Source: Liquidambar formosana (Eukaryota; Streptophyta; Magnoliopsida; Saxifragales; Altingiaceae). Taken from it: a stretch of 64,000 nucleotides of DNA. Below, piece after piece: positions 37,377 to 49,347 of the stretch. The stretch spans positions 12,243,803 to 12,307,802 of the forward strand of contig CM077831.1 in assembly GCA_039720395.1 (NCBI GenBank), written 5' to 3'. Numbering within the stretch: the first letter of the stretch is position 1; each line of letters starts with the position of its first letter. The notes beneath the pieces were generated by a model, which had not been told where the DNA came from, did no database searches, and was given only the letters and a program-made list of their open reading frames with translations. The position numbers were made by a program, and so were the translations under genes.

Positions 37377-37573
37377 CCTATGCAACCTATTGCATCCATG
37401 GTTACACTTAACCATCAATAAGAACAGGAGTAGAAGAGAATTGACCTAGGGTTCCAAACCCTAGGTTCAGCCATGGAGGAAAACCAATTATGCAGAAAAA
37501 TTTCCAGATTTTTAAATCATTCAACTTCACCATAATTACCAGCCCATATGTATTTTGTATTATGCATAATCAT
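37377..37573 (-). other. copia-A element 2 leader next to the PBS
   Basis: It is nearly identical to 2030-2227. Non-coding. Confidence 0.75.
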
Positions 37574-37586
37574 GGCTCTGATACCA
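37574..37586 (-). promoter_or_regulatory. primer binding site of copia-A element 2
   Basis: The minus strand reads TGGTATCAGAGCC, complementary to initiator Met tRNA. Confidence 0.9.
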
Positions 37587-37587
37587 C

Positions 37588-39319
37588 TATTGGGAATCAT
37601 ATAAGAAGGAAAAATAGAAGTGCAGAATATAAAAAATTTTCCTACGATTCCACAGCCCATGAATCTAACTATACATAACACAAAATCCAACCCTAACTAC
37701 AAAGAGGGTTAGAACACTTACAGAATTTTTGTCTTCTCCTTTTCGCTCCAAGCTTTGATTCCGGATAGCGGTGAGTGAGCAGCCCAAGTGTGTTGCCTCC
37801 AATGGTATCCACACCTAGCTAGAGCTTTAAGTCCTTTCCTCCTTTTCCTTGTTGTTGCTAGTGTAGGAGAAGAGAGGAGAGAGAGAGAGGGAGGCTGGAA
37901 TTTTTAGCCAGCCCTTTGGGGAGTTGAACTTGTTGTTGTTAGTGTAGGAGAAGAGAGGAGAGAGAGAGAGAGGCTGGAATTTTCAACCAGCCCTTGGGAG
38001 TTCAACTTCATGATGATGTCACACATCAAAGTGTGACTTATATAGTCCACACTTAAGGGGGCTGGCCTTATGGGGAAACCCTATTAGGGTTTTATGCAAT
38101 TTCTCTAAATTGCACAATAACCCCTGTAAATTATATCAAATATAAATAGGCCTCAAAGAACTATTCTTTATGCACTCATACCCTTTCTCTCATCGACTTT
38201 AAAGCTCATCTTGCATGATCAGTGTGTGACCCATTGGGTTCACATCATCAAGTAGTAGGAATAGCACAAAGTGTGCACAATGGAACTCTTTCCATTTAGG
38301 GTCTAATTGGAACTCCTTCCAATTCCCTAATTGATTATAACTCACTTATATCAATTAGGGCTTCTACTAACCATGAGTAACACCTAGCATATGGCTCATG
38401 GTGTGGTCCTTAATGAGGTGAATAGTCATTTACAAAGAACCCTTCTGTTATAGTTTGTAGGTTACAATTGCATCCTTCCTTCAACACAATGTCTCTAATT
38501 GAACTAATAGGACATAGAAGTTTGTCAAGTCCCTAATTCAATTACTTTATACTCATTCATAGATATCAACTCATTGATGAACTCATGGAAACTCTTTTCC
38601 ACATTCATCCTACCATGGCCATGGATTTAATGAGTTATATTATGAATGTTATATGAGACATTCTCTCTCGTTTTCCTAAGAGTGATGGATCCCTTTTTGA
38701 TCACTCACATGCCTTCATACACATAGCAGTAGGGCCAATGAACACCTTTGCAGACCCCTGAATAGGATTTGCACTTAGTGTTATCACACTTCTAAAGCTA
38801 CATGCATAAGACAACTATGGTGTCTCAGGTCTAAGGATTACTTGTACCATTATAACAATGAGAAACTGATTGACAGGCAGGATAAAACTCCATTCAGCTT
38901 ATCTCATATATTTGGTCACATTCAGTGTACCTATTCTATTAATAGGCACCCACCTGTTGGTTGTAGTGTCTCCACACAAATAACTTGAGACCAGCTATCC
39001 TTCTATAGAGTCAACCTAACTAGTGCTAGTCCTATAGTTCATTATTGTCCATCATAGTGAACCTTCAACTAGAAATGCTTTAGGAGTTTAGTACAGAGAT
39101 ATATTTACAGTCTCAAAATTACAACTCTTTGTAATTCCATATTCTCAACTCTAACTCCATGGACATATTATGTAAATATAAATGATGCATATAAACATAA
39201 TAGAATAAGCCCTTTTATTAAATCAATAATAAATGTGACATACATAAATGAAATCAAATGATTGTTCCTAATCCCTAAACAATCATCTCCATGATTGGCT
39301 CTAGGACATAATCCTAACA
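37588..39319 (-). repeat. 5' LTR of copia-A element 2
   Basis: 1732 bp. The inner terminus is TATTGGG where other copies have TGTTGGG, a mutation at the LTR end. The right flank, GGTTAGGTTTTAC, is shared with the left flank of the element. Confidence 0.92.
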
Positions 39320-39332
39320 GGTTAGGTTTTAC

Positions 39333-39665
39333 AAAGGCGGCTAACCATGGTGCACCACCGTCGCTAAGCTTGGGTTTGCACACAAGGTTAAGCCAAATGC
39401 TTTCCAAATCGAAATCCAACCTCTTTAAGCATGCCTAGGATGTAAATAAAGCCCAATTGAAGTAAAATGAGAGAAAATTGAGTGGGTCTTGTGAGTCAAT
39501 TTGAGCAAACCAAGAGAGGGTCTTTTAACCAACCCAAACCGTTATGAGCCGAATTGATCTTAAATCATTAATTCATGAAATTGGACCTATATATAGGCTC
39601 TATATACTCATATGAACTCGAGGGAATGACTCATGACTCATTCCAAAGTTAAATGGAAAATATAC
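39333..39665 (-). repeat. gypsy-2 3' LTR, piece 3
   Basis: It aligns with 59313-59645 and ends in TATAC (39661-39665), the duplication made by the SIRE-like insertion. Confidence 0.85.
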
Positions 39666-40958
39666 TGTTATCCCAAGTGTAAAACCCTAGAGGGGGGTGA
39701 ATAGGGTTTTTAGCCAATTAAAAATAATTATGATAAACTAAAATTCAGATTATTGCAAACTATAGAAAATATAACAATAAGCAATAATGAGAAAGAGTTA
39801 GAGAATGCAAACACAAGATATTAACGAGGTTTGGCCTTCCCGCCTACGTCCTCGCCTCAAGAGCGCCACTTGAGGATTCCACAATCCACTATAACAATCT
39901 CCTTCAAGGGTGGAGATCAAACCTTTTACAAAGAGAAGCTCTTTTCAAGACAAATCTCTCTTATCTCACTAGGGTTCACACAACCCTTACAATACTTGAG
40001 TTTGAAGTTGGTTTGTTGTAAACAATCTCTCTAGAAGAAAATACAACTCTTGAAAGCTCAACAAACTTCTAATAATTGCTCAATTGAATGCGCTTTAAGA
40101 ATTAGGGCTTGAAAGCTCTTTTTCAAAGGATGGGAATTGATTGCTCTTGTATGGATACTCATAAATGAGTTTGAAGGTTTATATTTATGCCCATTTGGCC
40201 TATTATGGCCATTGCAAGCATTAAATGCCAGGAAAGAGCCATTTGGTGGGAATAAATGCACCATTGGGCTTTCAAAAAATTAGCCGTTATAGCCCATTCG
40301 AGTGTTATAGTCGACTATAAGGCTTCATGTAGTCGACTACAAATATCAGTAACCATTTTTGGGCATTTTCTCTTGATTTAGTCGACTATATAGGATTATA
40401 TAGTCGACTACATATATTAGTAGCCAAATTTGGGCTAAAACACATGATGTAGTCAACTACATCACATGATGTAGTCGACTAAACCTTGTTTTATCAAAGT
40501 TTAGCCTTTTTTTTATGAAAGTTCATCACTAGGTCCACTATGCATCAACTTAGGCTTCTAATTAATGATAAATATGATTCATTTAAGAGTTCTAGGGTTC
40601 ATCTAGGTCATTAGAGCATAGTCATGAGCAATCATTTACATCTAGGAGCCTAACACCTCACTTGTAGCCTAAATGAGACTTTATTTGACGATGTTCGCAT
40701 GCTTTGAGGTACTTGTAGGTCCTTTGCTAGCTTTTTATGCTCTTGTTGCATCATGCTTGAGTTTCCTTGGTGTTTTGGACACGAGCCTTGAGTTCCATGG
40801 CTTGGTTGAGCTATTGAATCCATGTGCTTGAGTCTTTTGATCTTGATTACCTAGCTTTGATCATATTCTTGACATTTAAACCATTAGAACTAAAATCGAT
40901 CTTTTGTTATCATCAAAATCTCGGATATGCCCTTGGTTGAAAACCTTTAGGTCTAACA
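39666..40958 (-). mobile_element. solo LTR of a SIRE/Maximus-like Copia element
   Basis: 1293 bp, flanked by a perfect TATAC duplication (39661-39665 and 40959-40963). It is homologous to the LTR at 60321-61600 (shared CCCTAGAGGGGGGTGAATAG and the end ATATGCCCTTGGTT). It carries its own version of the dyad array. A minus-strand TATA box lies at 40178-40183. Confidence 0.92.
40306..40481. promoter_or_regulatory. dyad array of the SIRE-like solo LTR (TAGTCGACTA)
   Basis: Six GTCGAC-centred dyads have centres at 40312, 40334, 40383, 40405, 40454 and 40476. They form three pairs, 22 bp within a pair and 71 bp from pair to pair. The fifth is AGTCAACT. The array starts about 125 bp upstream of the TATA box. 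Confidence 0.85.
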
Positions 40959-40963
40959 TATAC

Positions 40964-41161
40964 AACTTAAACGACGATTATGCCTTTAAAGTCGCAAAAG
41001 TTCTTATTGACTATTGAAATGAACTCTAAATCACTTCAAAATTCATACACATGATATTCAATGCCATAGTAACTCAATGCAAAAGACTAGACTCGAAAAG
41101 AACACAAAATCCTACATAAAATGATATACCCTAGTTAAGGTGACAAAAATGGGGTGTGACA
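40964..41161 (-). repeat. gypsy-2 3' LTR, piece 4 (start of the LTR)
   Basis: It aligns with 59646-59843 and ends GGGGTGTGACA, the TG start on the minus strand. The adjoining minus-strand purine-rich ATGAGGGGCTTC (41162 onward) is the probable PPT. Confidence 0.85.
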
Positions 41162-41469
41162 GAAGCCCCTCATTGATGAACAAGTTTCACTTGTGAGCCA
41201 ATGATTAAAGAACAACCCGTTTTTGTTTGATGGATTAATTTCATTAATACGAACAAACTTAAACGGAACCATAAGGATAGACTTCGTCATATCCAAGTAT
41301 GTGCTAATTTCATTGAAGCAAATGATCGATTGAATTTCAATGCATGCCAACATTCGTTGGTGTGCTCACGCAAATGCCTTTACCATGCACTAATTGCATT
41401 AGTGATATCCACATGGTCTTCTCATGATGCAAAGCTAGTTTCACTAGTGTATCACAAGGTATCCTACCA

Positions 41470-42370
41470 ATTTCATTGGAAATTCTCAAAACAAGTTATT
41501 TCATAACAAGTAAAACTCATAAGTCATCATTTCATGTGAAATTATCATTGTCACATGATATGAAATTGAATTAAAAGTTAATCAATTCAAAGCCAAGATC
41601 ATTTCATGCCAATTTCATTGGGAATTCTCAAAGATAGTGAGTTATTTCATAACTCATGAATCATCATCTCATGTGAAATTATCATTATCACATGATTATT
41701 TAAGTCAATCCATTCAAAAACAAGTTCATTTTATGCCAATTTCATTGGGAATAGCAAGTTATTTCATAACTTAGCATGATCATAGATCATCATTTTATGT
41801 GAAATTATCTTTATCACATGATATGAAATTGAATTGAAAGTTAATCAATTCAAACTCGAGCATATTTCATGTCATTTCATGTGAAATTATCTTTATCACA
41901 TGATATGAAATTAAATTGAAAGTCTATCAATTCAAACTCAAGCATATTTCGTGTCATTTCATGTGAAATTATCTTTATCACATGATATAAAATTGAAATG
42001 GAAATCAATCAATTCAAGATCAAGTTCATTTCTTATCATTTCATGTGAAATTATCTTTATCACATGATATGAAATTGAAAGTCACTTAATTCAAAGTCAA
42101 GCTTATTTCATGTCATTTCATGTGAAATTATCTTTATCACATGATATGAAATTGAAATGGAAGTCAATCGATTGAAAATCAAGTGTATTTCATGCCAATT
42201 TCATAAAGATAGAAAGTTACTTCATAACTAGCATAACTCATGAATTGCCATTTCATGTGAAATTATCATTACCACATGATTATCATGTCATTTCATGTGA
42301 AATTATCTTTATCACATGATATGATATCATCATCATCATATAGAAAATTGAATTTTAAGACTTGAAAGTC
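41470..42370. repeat. degenerate ~80-bp tandem repeat of gypsy-2
   Basis: The core TTTCATGTGAAATTATC recurs about nine times; consecutive copies near 41874, 41956, 42038 and 42116 are 78-82 bp apart. It occupies the same position (between 3' LTR and PMD gene) as the 52-bp array of gypsy-1 but is unrelated in sequence. Confidence 0.85.
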
Positions 42371-42605
42371 AATCAATTCAAAACCAAGCTCATCTCATGA
42401 GAAAGCTATTTGTCATAGCCACAACAAAATCTTCATTACGTGGGTAAATATATTCAACCCAAGATTCAATAATTTCATTAGAAATTGATAAACTTGGGGA
42501 ATATATTCAACCCATAACTCAAAAGCTGAACATCAAGTCAATTTGGAGAAGATTAGAAGTAGCGAGCGCTTGAGACAGGGTGAACGAGCAAAGTGGGCTA
42601 GGGTG

Positions 42606-42669
42606 ACCATCTTGCTTTGGACAGTCAGCCGTCCAAGCCAAGACGGCTAACCGTCCAAGGGGGGACGGT
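42606..42669. promoter_or_regulatory. 22-bp dyad module upstream of the gypsy-2 PMD gene
   Basis: Three 20-bp inverted repeats are centred at 42615/42616, 42637/42638 and 42659/42660 (ACCATC..GACAGT, GCCGTC..GACGGC, ACCGTC..GACGGT), exactly 22 bp apart. They are about 300 bp before the ATG at 42973. The same module is in the gypsy-2 LTR. Confidence 0.82.
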
Positions 42670-42972
42670 TACTCGAGACCACCATTGAAAAAAAACAAAA
42701 AAAATCTGGGTTTTTAAACCCATGTTTGCCCACTCATTCTCACATTCTTCCAACCCGAAAATTAGAGAGTTTCTCTCTCTAAACCCTCATTCCATCTTCT
42801 CAAATCCTCATTCTCTCATTCCTATATCAAAAACACTTAATCCAAACATCATATGCACATCAAATAACAACAAATCAAGCCCATTTAGCAATCAAAAAAC
42901 CCAATTCACATCATCTTTTGAAATCAAACCAAATCAAACCCATTTTTCACAAACCCAACTCCATCATCAAGA

Positions 42973-45900
42973 ATGTCATCTAGTAAGGACTCAGGCACCA
43001 AGTATCCATTCTATAAGATCAAAAGCAAGTACAAGGCACCACTCTATGATGCCCCACAAGAGAAGGTGTTGCTTGAACCTGACAAGCATCTTTCATTCCT
43101 CCATTCCCAACAAGAAGTAAGTTTACCCAACTTAACACTTTTCTTTTGAATCTTTGGATTCTATTGATGAAATTGTATTCCCATCTACTTCTTTTGAATA
43201 CCCCTTGTTTTGTTGGGTGATATCCCTTGATTTGGCATGGATAGAACATACAAATCCTTTTCATTTGAAAGCTTGAAAAATACCACCCACCAAGTGTTCG
43301 ATAAAATGCCCAAGTGAAATAAAGGTGTTCAATCTTTACCAAATCAATGTATATCAACAAGTAAACACATGAGTGAGTAATATGTTATGATTTAGCAAGG
43401 ATTGACCATACAAAAATTCTTTTATTTCAATGCTTGGAAAGTGTCACCCACCAAGTGTTCGATAAAATGCCCCAATGACAAAAAAGTGCTCAATCCTTGC
43501 CAAATTAAGACATATGAACAAGTAAACTTATAAACATTCACTAGCAATTCATTTCATGAATAAAAACAACTTTTTGACATCTTTTAGAAAACCATTTGAA
43601 ACCAATTGCTAGTGTAGGCTTATTATTTCCATGTTCTCTTAACTAATTCTTAAGGCATTTTCAACGACTATAGCCCAACTTTCAGGACATGCGCACTAGG
43701 TCCTCTATAAAAGCACTTATTGAATGGTGGCGAAACATGGAAAATTTCCAACCCATAGCCAAGAGCCATGTTGAAAAGGCCTGTTTTGGCCCGTTTCTAG
43801 ATTCTTTGTGGAACGATCAATGCGATAGGCAAGCCTTGCTAGCCTTGTCTGAATTATGGTGGGACACCACCAACACATTCCACTTTAGCTTTGGGGAGAT
43901 GACTTTAACCCCCAAGGACTTTACCATGATTACAAGCTTGAGCATTAAGGGCAAGAGCTTGGAATTTTATGAGGATGCTGTTGGGAATCTAACTAGGGAG
44001 GAAAAACTACAAAGGGCGGAATTAAAATTTTCCTACGATTCCCAAACCCATGAATCCGATTATGCATAATACAAAAACATAAACCCTAACTACCAAGAGA
44101 GTTGGGATTACTTATAGTTGATTAATGTCTTCTCCTTTATGCTCCAAGCTTTGTCTTTTCCTTTTTGCTCCAAGCTTTGTCTTCGGACAGCGGTGAATGA
44201 GCAGCCCAAGTGTGCTGCCTCCAACGGTATCCACACCTAGCTTGAGCCTGAAGTCCTTTCCTTCTTCTTCCTTGTTGTTGCTAGAGGTGGAGAAGAAAGA
44301 GAGAGAGAGAGGGACAGCTGTAATTTTCAGCCAGCCCTTGGGAGAATGATTGTCTTATCATGTCATCCCCACATTATGGGCATTATATAGCCCATTAATA
44401 GGGCCAGCCATAGGGGGATTCCTAACCCTAGTGGAATTTGTGTAATTACTCTTAATTACACAATTGGCCCACTAATTTGCATCAAATACAAATTAGCCCC
44501 TTAAAGAACTTTTCTTTAATCACTTATACCCTTTCTCTCATAGACAATCAAGCTTTCTTAGCATGATCAGTGTGTGACCCATTGGGTTCACATCATCAAG
44601 TAGTAGGAATAGCACATGTTGTGCACAATGGAACACTTTCCATTAAAGGGTCTAATTGAAACTCCTTTCAATTCCCTAATTGATTATAACTCATTTATAT
44701 CAATTAGGGCTTCTACTAACCATGAGTAACACCTAGCATATGGCTCATGGTGTGGTCCTTAATGAGGTGAATAATCATTTACAAAGAACCCTTCTGTTAT
44801 AGTTTATAGTTTACAATTCCATCCTTCCATCAACACAATGTCTCCAATTGAACTAATAGGACATGGAAATCTATCAAGTCCCTAGTTCAATTACTTTATA
44901 CTCATTCATTAATATCAACTCAATGATGAACTTATGGAAACTCCTTTCCATATTCATTCTACCATGGGCCCATGGGTTTAATGAGTTATATTCAATGAAT
45001 GCTATATAAGACATTCACTCCCTTTTTCCTGAGAGTGATGGATTCCTTGTTGATCACTCACATGCTTTCACACACATAGCAGTAGGGCCAATGAACACCC
45101 TTACAGACCCCTGAATAGGATCTGCACTTAGTGTTATCAAACTTCTAAAGCTATATGCATAAGACAACCATGGTGTCTCAGGTCTAAAGATTACTTGTAC
45201 CACTATAACAATGAGAAACCGATTGACAGGCAAGTTAAAACTCCATTCAATTTATCTCATATCTTTGGTCACATTCAGTGTACCTATTCTTATAATAGGC
45301 ACCCACTTGTTGGTTGTAGTGTCTCCACACAAATAGTTTGAGACTAGCTATCCTCCTATAGAGTCAACCTAACAAGTGCTAGTCTTATGGTTCATTACTG
45401 TCCATCATAGTGAACCTTCAACTAGGAACGATTTAGGAGTTTAGTACAGAGATATATTTACAGTCTCAAAATTACAACCCTTTGTAATTTCATATTCTCA
45501 ACTCTAACTCCATGGACATATTATGTAAATATAAATGATGCATATAAACATAATAGAATAAGCCCTTTTATTAAATCAATAATAAATGTGACATATATAA
45601 ATGAAATCAATTGATTGTTCCTAATCCCTAAACAATCATCTCCATGATTGGCTCTAGGGCATAATCCTAACAGATGCATCCACAGATGAGGATTATCTCC
45701 TTGCCTATTTTGGAATGGAAGTTGAGGTAATCAAGAAAGCGGTACGCCGCACCTGGCTATTTAACAAATTTGCAAAGCGAAAGGAAAGTGTGGGTGTGAG
45801 CCCCGATTGCATCACAAGGGCATTCCTTCTTTACATGATTTCATGCACATTTTTTGCTGGTACGGGCAACCTAGCTCCTTTGGTCCTTTTTGCAAGCATG

Positions 45901-47357
45901 GAGGACGTTGGCAAGATTAGGAAATTCAATTGGGAAGGGGTTGCTCTAGCCACCATGTACCAAATAATGTGTGACATGTCCCGCGGTATTACAAAGGACT
46001 TTAGAGGGATGTTGTTTGTTTGGGAGGTAATAGTACTTCCCTTTTATTTCCTTTCACTTTTTCGTATATTTTCTTTTCTTTTTGATTCTTCTTTCAACTC
46101 TTGACAGGTTTGGTGTTATGAATACCTCAACCTATGTCATCCATCTCTTACTGAGGAAACTATAAAATGGCCTACCCTCAAGAATTACTCTCCCACTTAC
46201 GTGTCCTTCCGGGCGACGAATCGTCATATTACGCCCATGCTAGAGCTCACCTAGCAAGCCTAACAACTGACATGGTGAAATTCTCTCCATATTCTTTTCT
46301 ATTCTTTTTACTTTAAATTTCTGATTTGTGGATTTTTTAATAGATTGAATGGGATCCATGGAAGATATGGGTACCAATGTTACCCAAGCGATGCATTCCT
46401 AGCTTAGAATTGACTGGCAAGAGGGTGCTCTTAGAAGGCCCCGTGGGCACCGTATTGGTACTTAGGAGAACGAGTTTTGCGACAAATCAAGGGTGATGTG
46501 AATGCAGCTGTGGCCCCAATGCCGCCACCACTAAACATGAGGCATGCTAACTCGATGGAGGGGGATGAGTTGTGGGATGCTCTGAGGGGTTGGGATGCTG
46601 AAGAATACACTTCTCCCAACATTGTGTATGACACTTTTTGCCAGCAATATCTGATGAGACCCCAGGTAACTGGCCTCCCTCCTCAAGAGGTAAGTCTTTG
46701 ATGCTTTCATTGCCTTTCCTTTTGATAGAGACTTTATTTAATAGGTGAACACCTGCAGGGTTGATGAGCAAGAGGGCATAGCTTGACAGTGGGCTCAGGT
46801 ACAGGGGTGATTCATAGTTCTGAAGAGGATGAAATGGAGGAGGATCGGTCACTGCCTGTGCCTCGGCCGAATTGGTCCATAGATTTGTGTTGTGGGTCGG
46901 ACTTTGTCAAGACTGCCATCACCCATCCCACTTTTGACGAGTCCCCTAAGATCGACGCAAGTCGAGAACAGGTGAGTTCTCTTTATGGGTATTTCCCTTT
47001 TGACATTACCTTAAATTAATCTTATTGATTGTTTTAGGTGCCCGCAGCGTACGCCCAAGAGTTCATCGACCTTAGCGAGGGCTTGAGATGTGATCTCATG
47101 AGGATAAGCTTAGCCAAGTCCATGATGGAAGCCCGTTTGGACATCGTAGTAAGTGTTCAACCTATTTTAAATTCCCCATTTGAAGTTTTTAACCCACCAT
47201 ATTCTCATACTTAGTTTCTTTGCAACAAACTTCGTCTTCTCAGCCGACACAATCAATGCACCCACCTAGAGTAACTCATGGGGGTTGTGATAGAGCTAGG
47301 CCAAGTCGCAAAAGAAGTTCTGGGACTCATGCTGTGTTCTGTAATTGCAACCTTTGA
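42973..47357 (+). pseudogene. PMD protein gene of gypsy-2, interrupted by a solo LTR
   Basis: Inferred exons are 42973-43116, 43686-43978 continued at 45678-46026, 46108-46274, 46344-46689, about 46783-46971, 47038-47148 and 47244-47357. The PMD signature is in exon 2 (ELWWDTTNTFHF, EMTLTPKDF). It is homologous to the gypsy-1 PMD gene with matching intron positions where comparable. Breaks: a 1.7-kb LTR inside exon 2, whose removal together with one GATGC copy restores phase; a stop in exon 3; a one-base frameshift near 46450 in exon 4. The C-terminus is basic, unlike the acidic tail of gypsy-1. Confidence 0.75.
43979..45672 (-). mobile_element. solo LTR, copia-A family, inside a PMD exon
   Basis: 1694 bp, flanked by a perfect GATGC duplication (43974-43978 and 45673-45677). 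It has the duplicated CCAAGCTTTGTCTT block of the subfamily at 35680. Confidence 0.95.
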
Positions 47358-47552
47358 ACCACTTTCTTTACCTTTGGTATGGATACTTGTAGTGCTTCTT
47401 AGAATCTATCATGATGATGTTGTGATGCCTTTCTTATGAAAATTTGAGTCACTATGAGCTTACAGGAGTTAAAACGGCCTAAAAAGACCATCTGAAAGTG
47501 AAAATAGGCAAAACCAGGCAAAATAAGGCGAAACAAGGCGGAAGCTCAGGTG

Positions 47553-47616
47553 ACCATCTAGCCCCAGATGGTTAGCCGTTTGGGCCTAGATGGCTGACCG
47601 TCCAGCGCCGAACGGT
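47553..47616. promoter_or_regulatory. 22-bp dyad module upstream of the gypsy-2 DUF7745-like gene
   Basis: Three 20-bp inverted repeats are centred at 47562/47563, 47584/47585 and 47606/47607, exactly 22 bp apart. The first is ACCATCT..AGATGGT. Flanks GGTGACCAT and GGTTACCCGAGG match the LTR and PMD modules. A TATAAAA box (47712-47718) and the ATG (47768) follow. Confidence 0.82.
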
Positions 47617-47767
47617 TACCCGAGGTCGACGCGTTTTTTTGCGATTTTTCAGGAATTTTGCTATTTTGACGATTCTACTCATTTTAGGACTCGAATTTGT
47701 GACATTTTTTCTATAAAAACAGATAAGGGAAGCCTTCTTAGCTCACTTAATTTTATTGACAGTAATT

Positions 47768-48980
47768 ATGGAAGCCTTGGATGGATTCTTAAGAGGGTTT
47801 TTGGCAGTCATGGCTACCAAAGACAAAACTGAGTTTAAGCGCATCGGCTTGGAATCGTTGCCTTCTATAATGCATATGAAACTCGAGACGACTCTTCTCA
47901 TTGCTGCTACGTATTTCTGGGATCTTCAAATCCGTCTTTTGATTCAATTACGAAGAATTATGCCCAACCATGGAGGAATTCTGTGCTTTATTTGAAGTTT
48001 CACCCGCAGGACCCTTTATCCTTCCTACACCTCGCTCAGATTACCTTACCTCTTTCTCGGACTTTCTTGGCATCCCTTAAAAGGATGTAACGATCTTTGT
48101 AAAAGATCATATGATGGACTTAATGAAGTTGGCAACCTCCTTCTTGGCTCATGATAGCAAAGGTACTCTGATTTTTACTCTTTAACTTCAGCGTGCACTC
48201 GCTTTCTGCTTAATTGGTCGCTTTCTTATTTCCACGAGCACTTTTTAAGTCCTTATTCAAATATGTGAGTTGATTGCCCCTCTTCTCAAGCAACATAACA
48301 CTATTCCCTTGGTATTAACTAAAACCCTGAATGGTTTAGATAAGGTTCATGGCAACCCTAGGGCACCTTTGGGAGGTAGCCCCTTTTTATTGCAAATGTG
48401 GCTGCTCGAACGCTTGAACTTTTTATCCCCTACTACTGTCAATCCATATAAGCCCCAGTACTGCTATCTTCACCGAGTTGAACTCCCTGGGCCATTCTCT
48501 TTAAGAGATTGGTTAGGTTACTTTTAAACACTGTCCTAGTGAAACATCAAATGGTTTGTCTTTATATAGGGGTGTAAAGAACAAGATCTTTTTCGATCCT
48601 CGGGGTGTGCTTTTGTCAAACTCATAGGACTGAGATCGACTTCCTTCTATTAGACTTCGAGAATTCTTCGCCAGATGGGTGCCATGCAAACCATACCATC
48701 CTTAACAGGACCTTGTTGTTATGTGGAACCTGTCGATCTTACTATGGTCAAGTGGGCAAGGACTCGTTAGACTACGGACCTGAAATTGACTCGAATTGCT
48801 AATACTGAAGGACCTTTCAAGATGAGTCAAGAATACAAGCAATGGTTGAAGGATGACTTAGGCAAAAGGGAGACTTCCCGCAGAGAAAGAATTTATGACC
48901 TCATCATGGACATTAGGCTTGGACTTTGCAAAGAAGACATTCTTGAGGCAGTAGAGGTAGCACACGACTATGACTTATGA
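47768..48980 (+). pseudogene. DUF7745-like gene of gypsy-2
   Basis: It is homologous to the gypsy-1 gene: AATYFWD, ELCPTMEEF, TKTLNGLDKV, SPFLLQ and WLLERL in the same order. It has a frameshift near 47945, a stop after FLGIP (about 48078), further stops in 48180-48250 and a disrupted C-terminal third. LLLQ runs straight into the following exon-2 sequence, so the intron of the gypsy-1 gene is absent. A Lys/Arg/Glu-rich tail continues to about 49060. An AATAAA signal lies near 49107. Confidence 0.7.
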
Positions 48981-49059
48981 AAGAAAAGAAGGCTCGAGAG
49001 AGAAAGAAAGAAGACAGAAAAGATGACTCTGAAGAAACTCAAGAGAGCTTGAAGACTTA

Positions 49060-49347
49060 AGGAATAGAATATCTATATCATGTTAATAGTTCTTTTACTT
49101 AACACCAATAAATTGCTATGTCAATCAATTAGTTTCAAATGAATTGCTAATAATAATTTACTTTTGAGATTTTCTTGTGATTGTTTTGTTTGGACCGCAC
49201 CTCAAGTAACTTTATGGGTTGCCTACGTATCCCCATTTTCTTTCCCTTTTTTTTTTCTTTTTTTTTTCTTGGGGAATCAGGTCTTCGTAGTTCACATGCC
49301 TTAGCTTTTGCCTAAGCTGCCCTTACGGGTTTTCGACCTAGCAGGCC
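49060..49347. other. convergent spacer between the DUF7745-like gene and pol of gypsy-2
   Basis: It holds a possible polyadenylation signal for the plus-strand gene and two poly-T runs (49247-49268). No coding sequence. Confidence 0.6.

Larger units (their letters stand above)
12380..39319 (-). mobile_element. copia-A element 2, non-autonomous, with nested inserts
   Basis: Minus-strand Copia element. The 5' LTR is 37588-39319 and the PBS 37574-37586. The leader and decayed pol lie in 29976-37587. The PPT is at about 29976-29990. The 3' LTR is 28723-29975 plus 12380-12862, split by gypsy-1. With inserts removed it is about 9.4 kb. The two LTRs are nearly the same length (about 1734 and 1732 bp) and look about 97-98% identical by eye, yet pol is riddled with stops. 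The flanking duplication is 13 bp instead of the usual 5. Confidence 0.9.
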
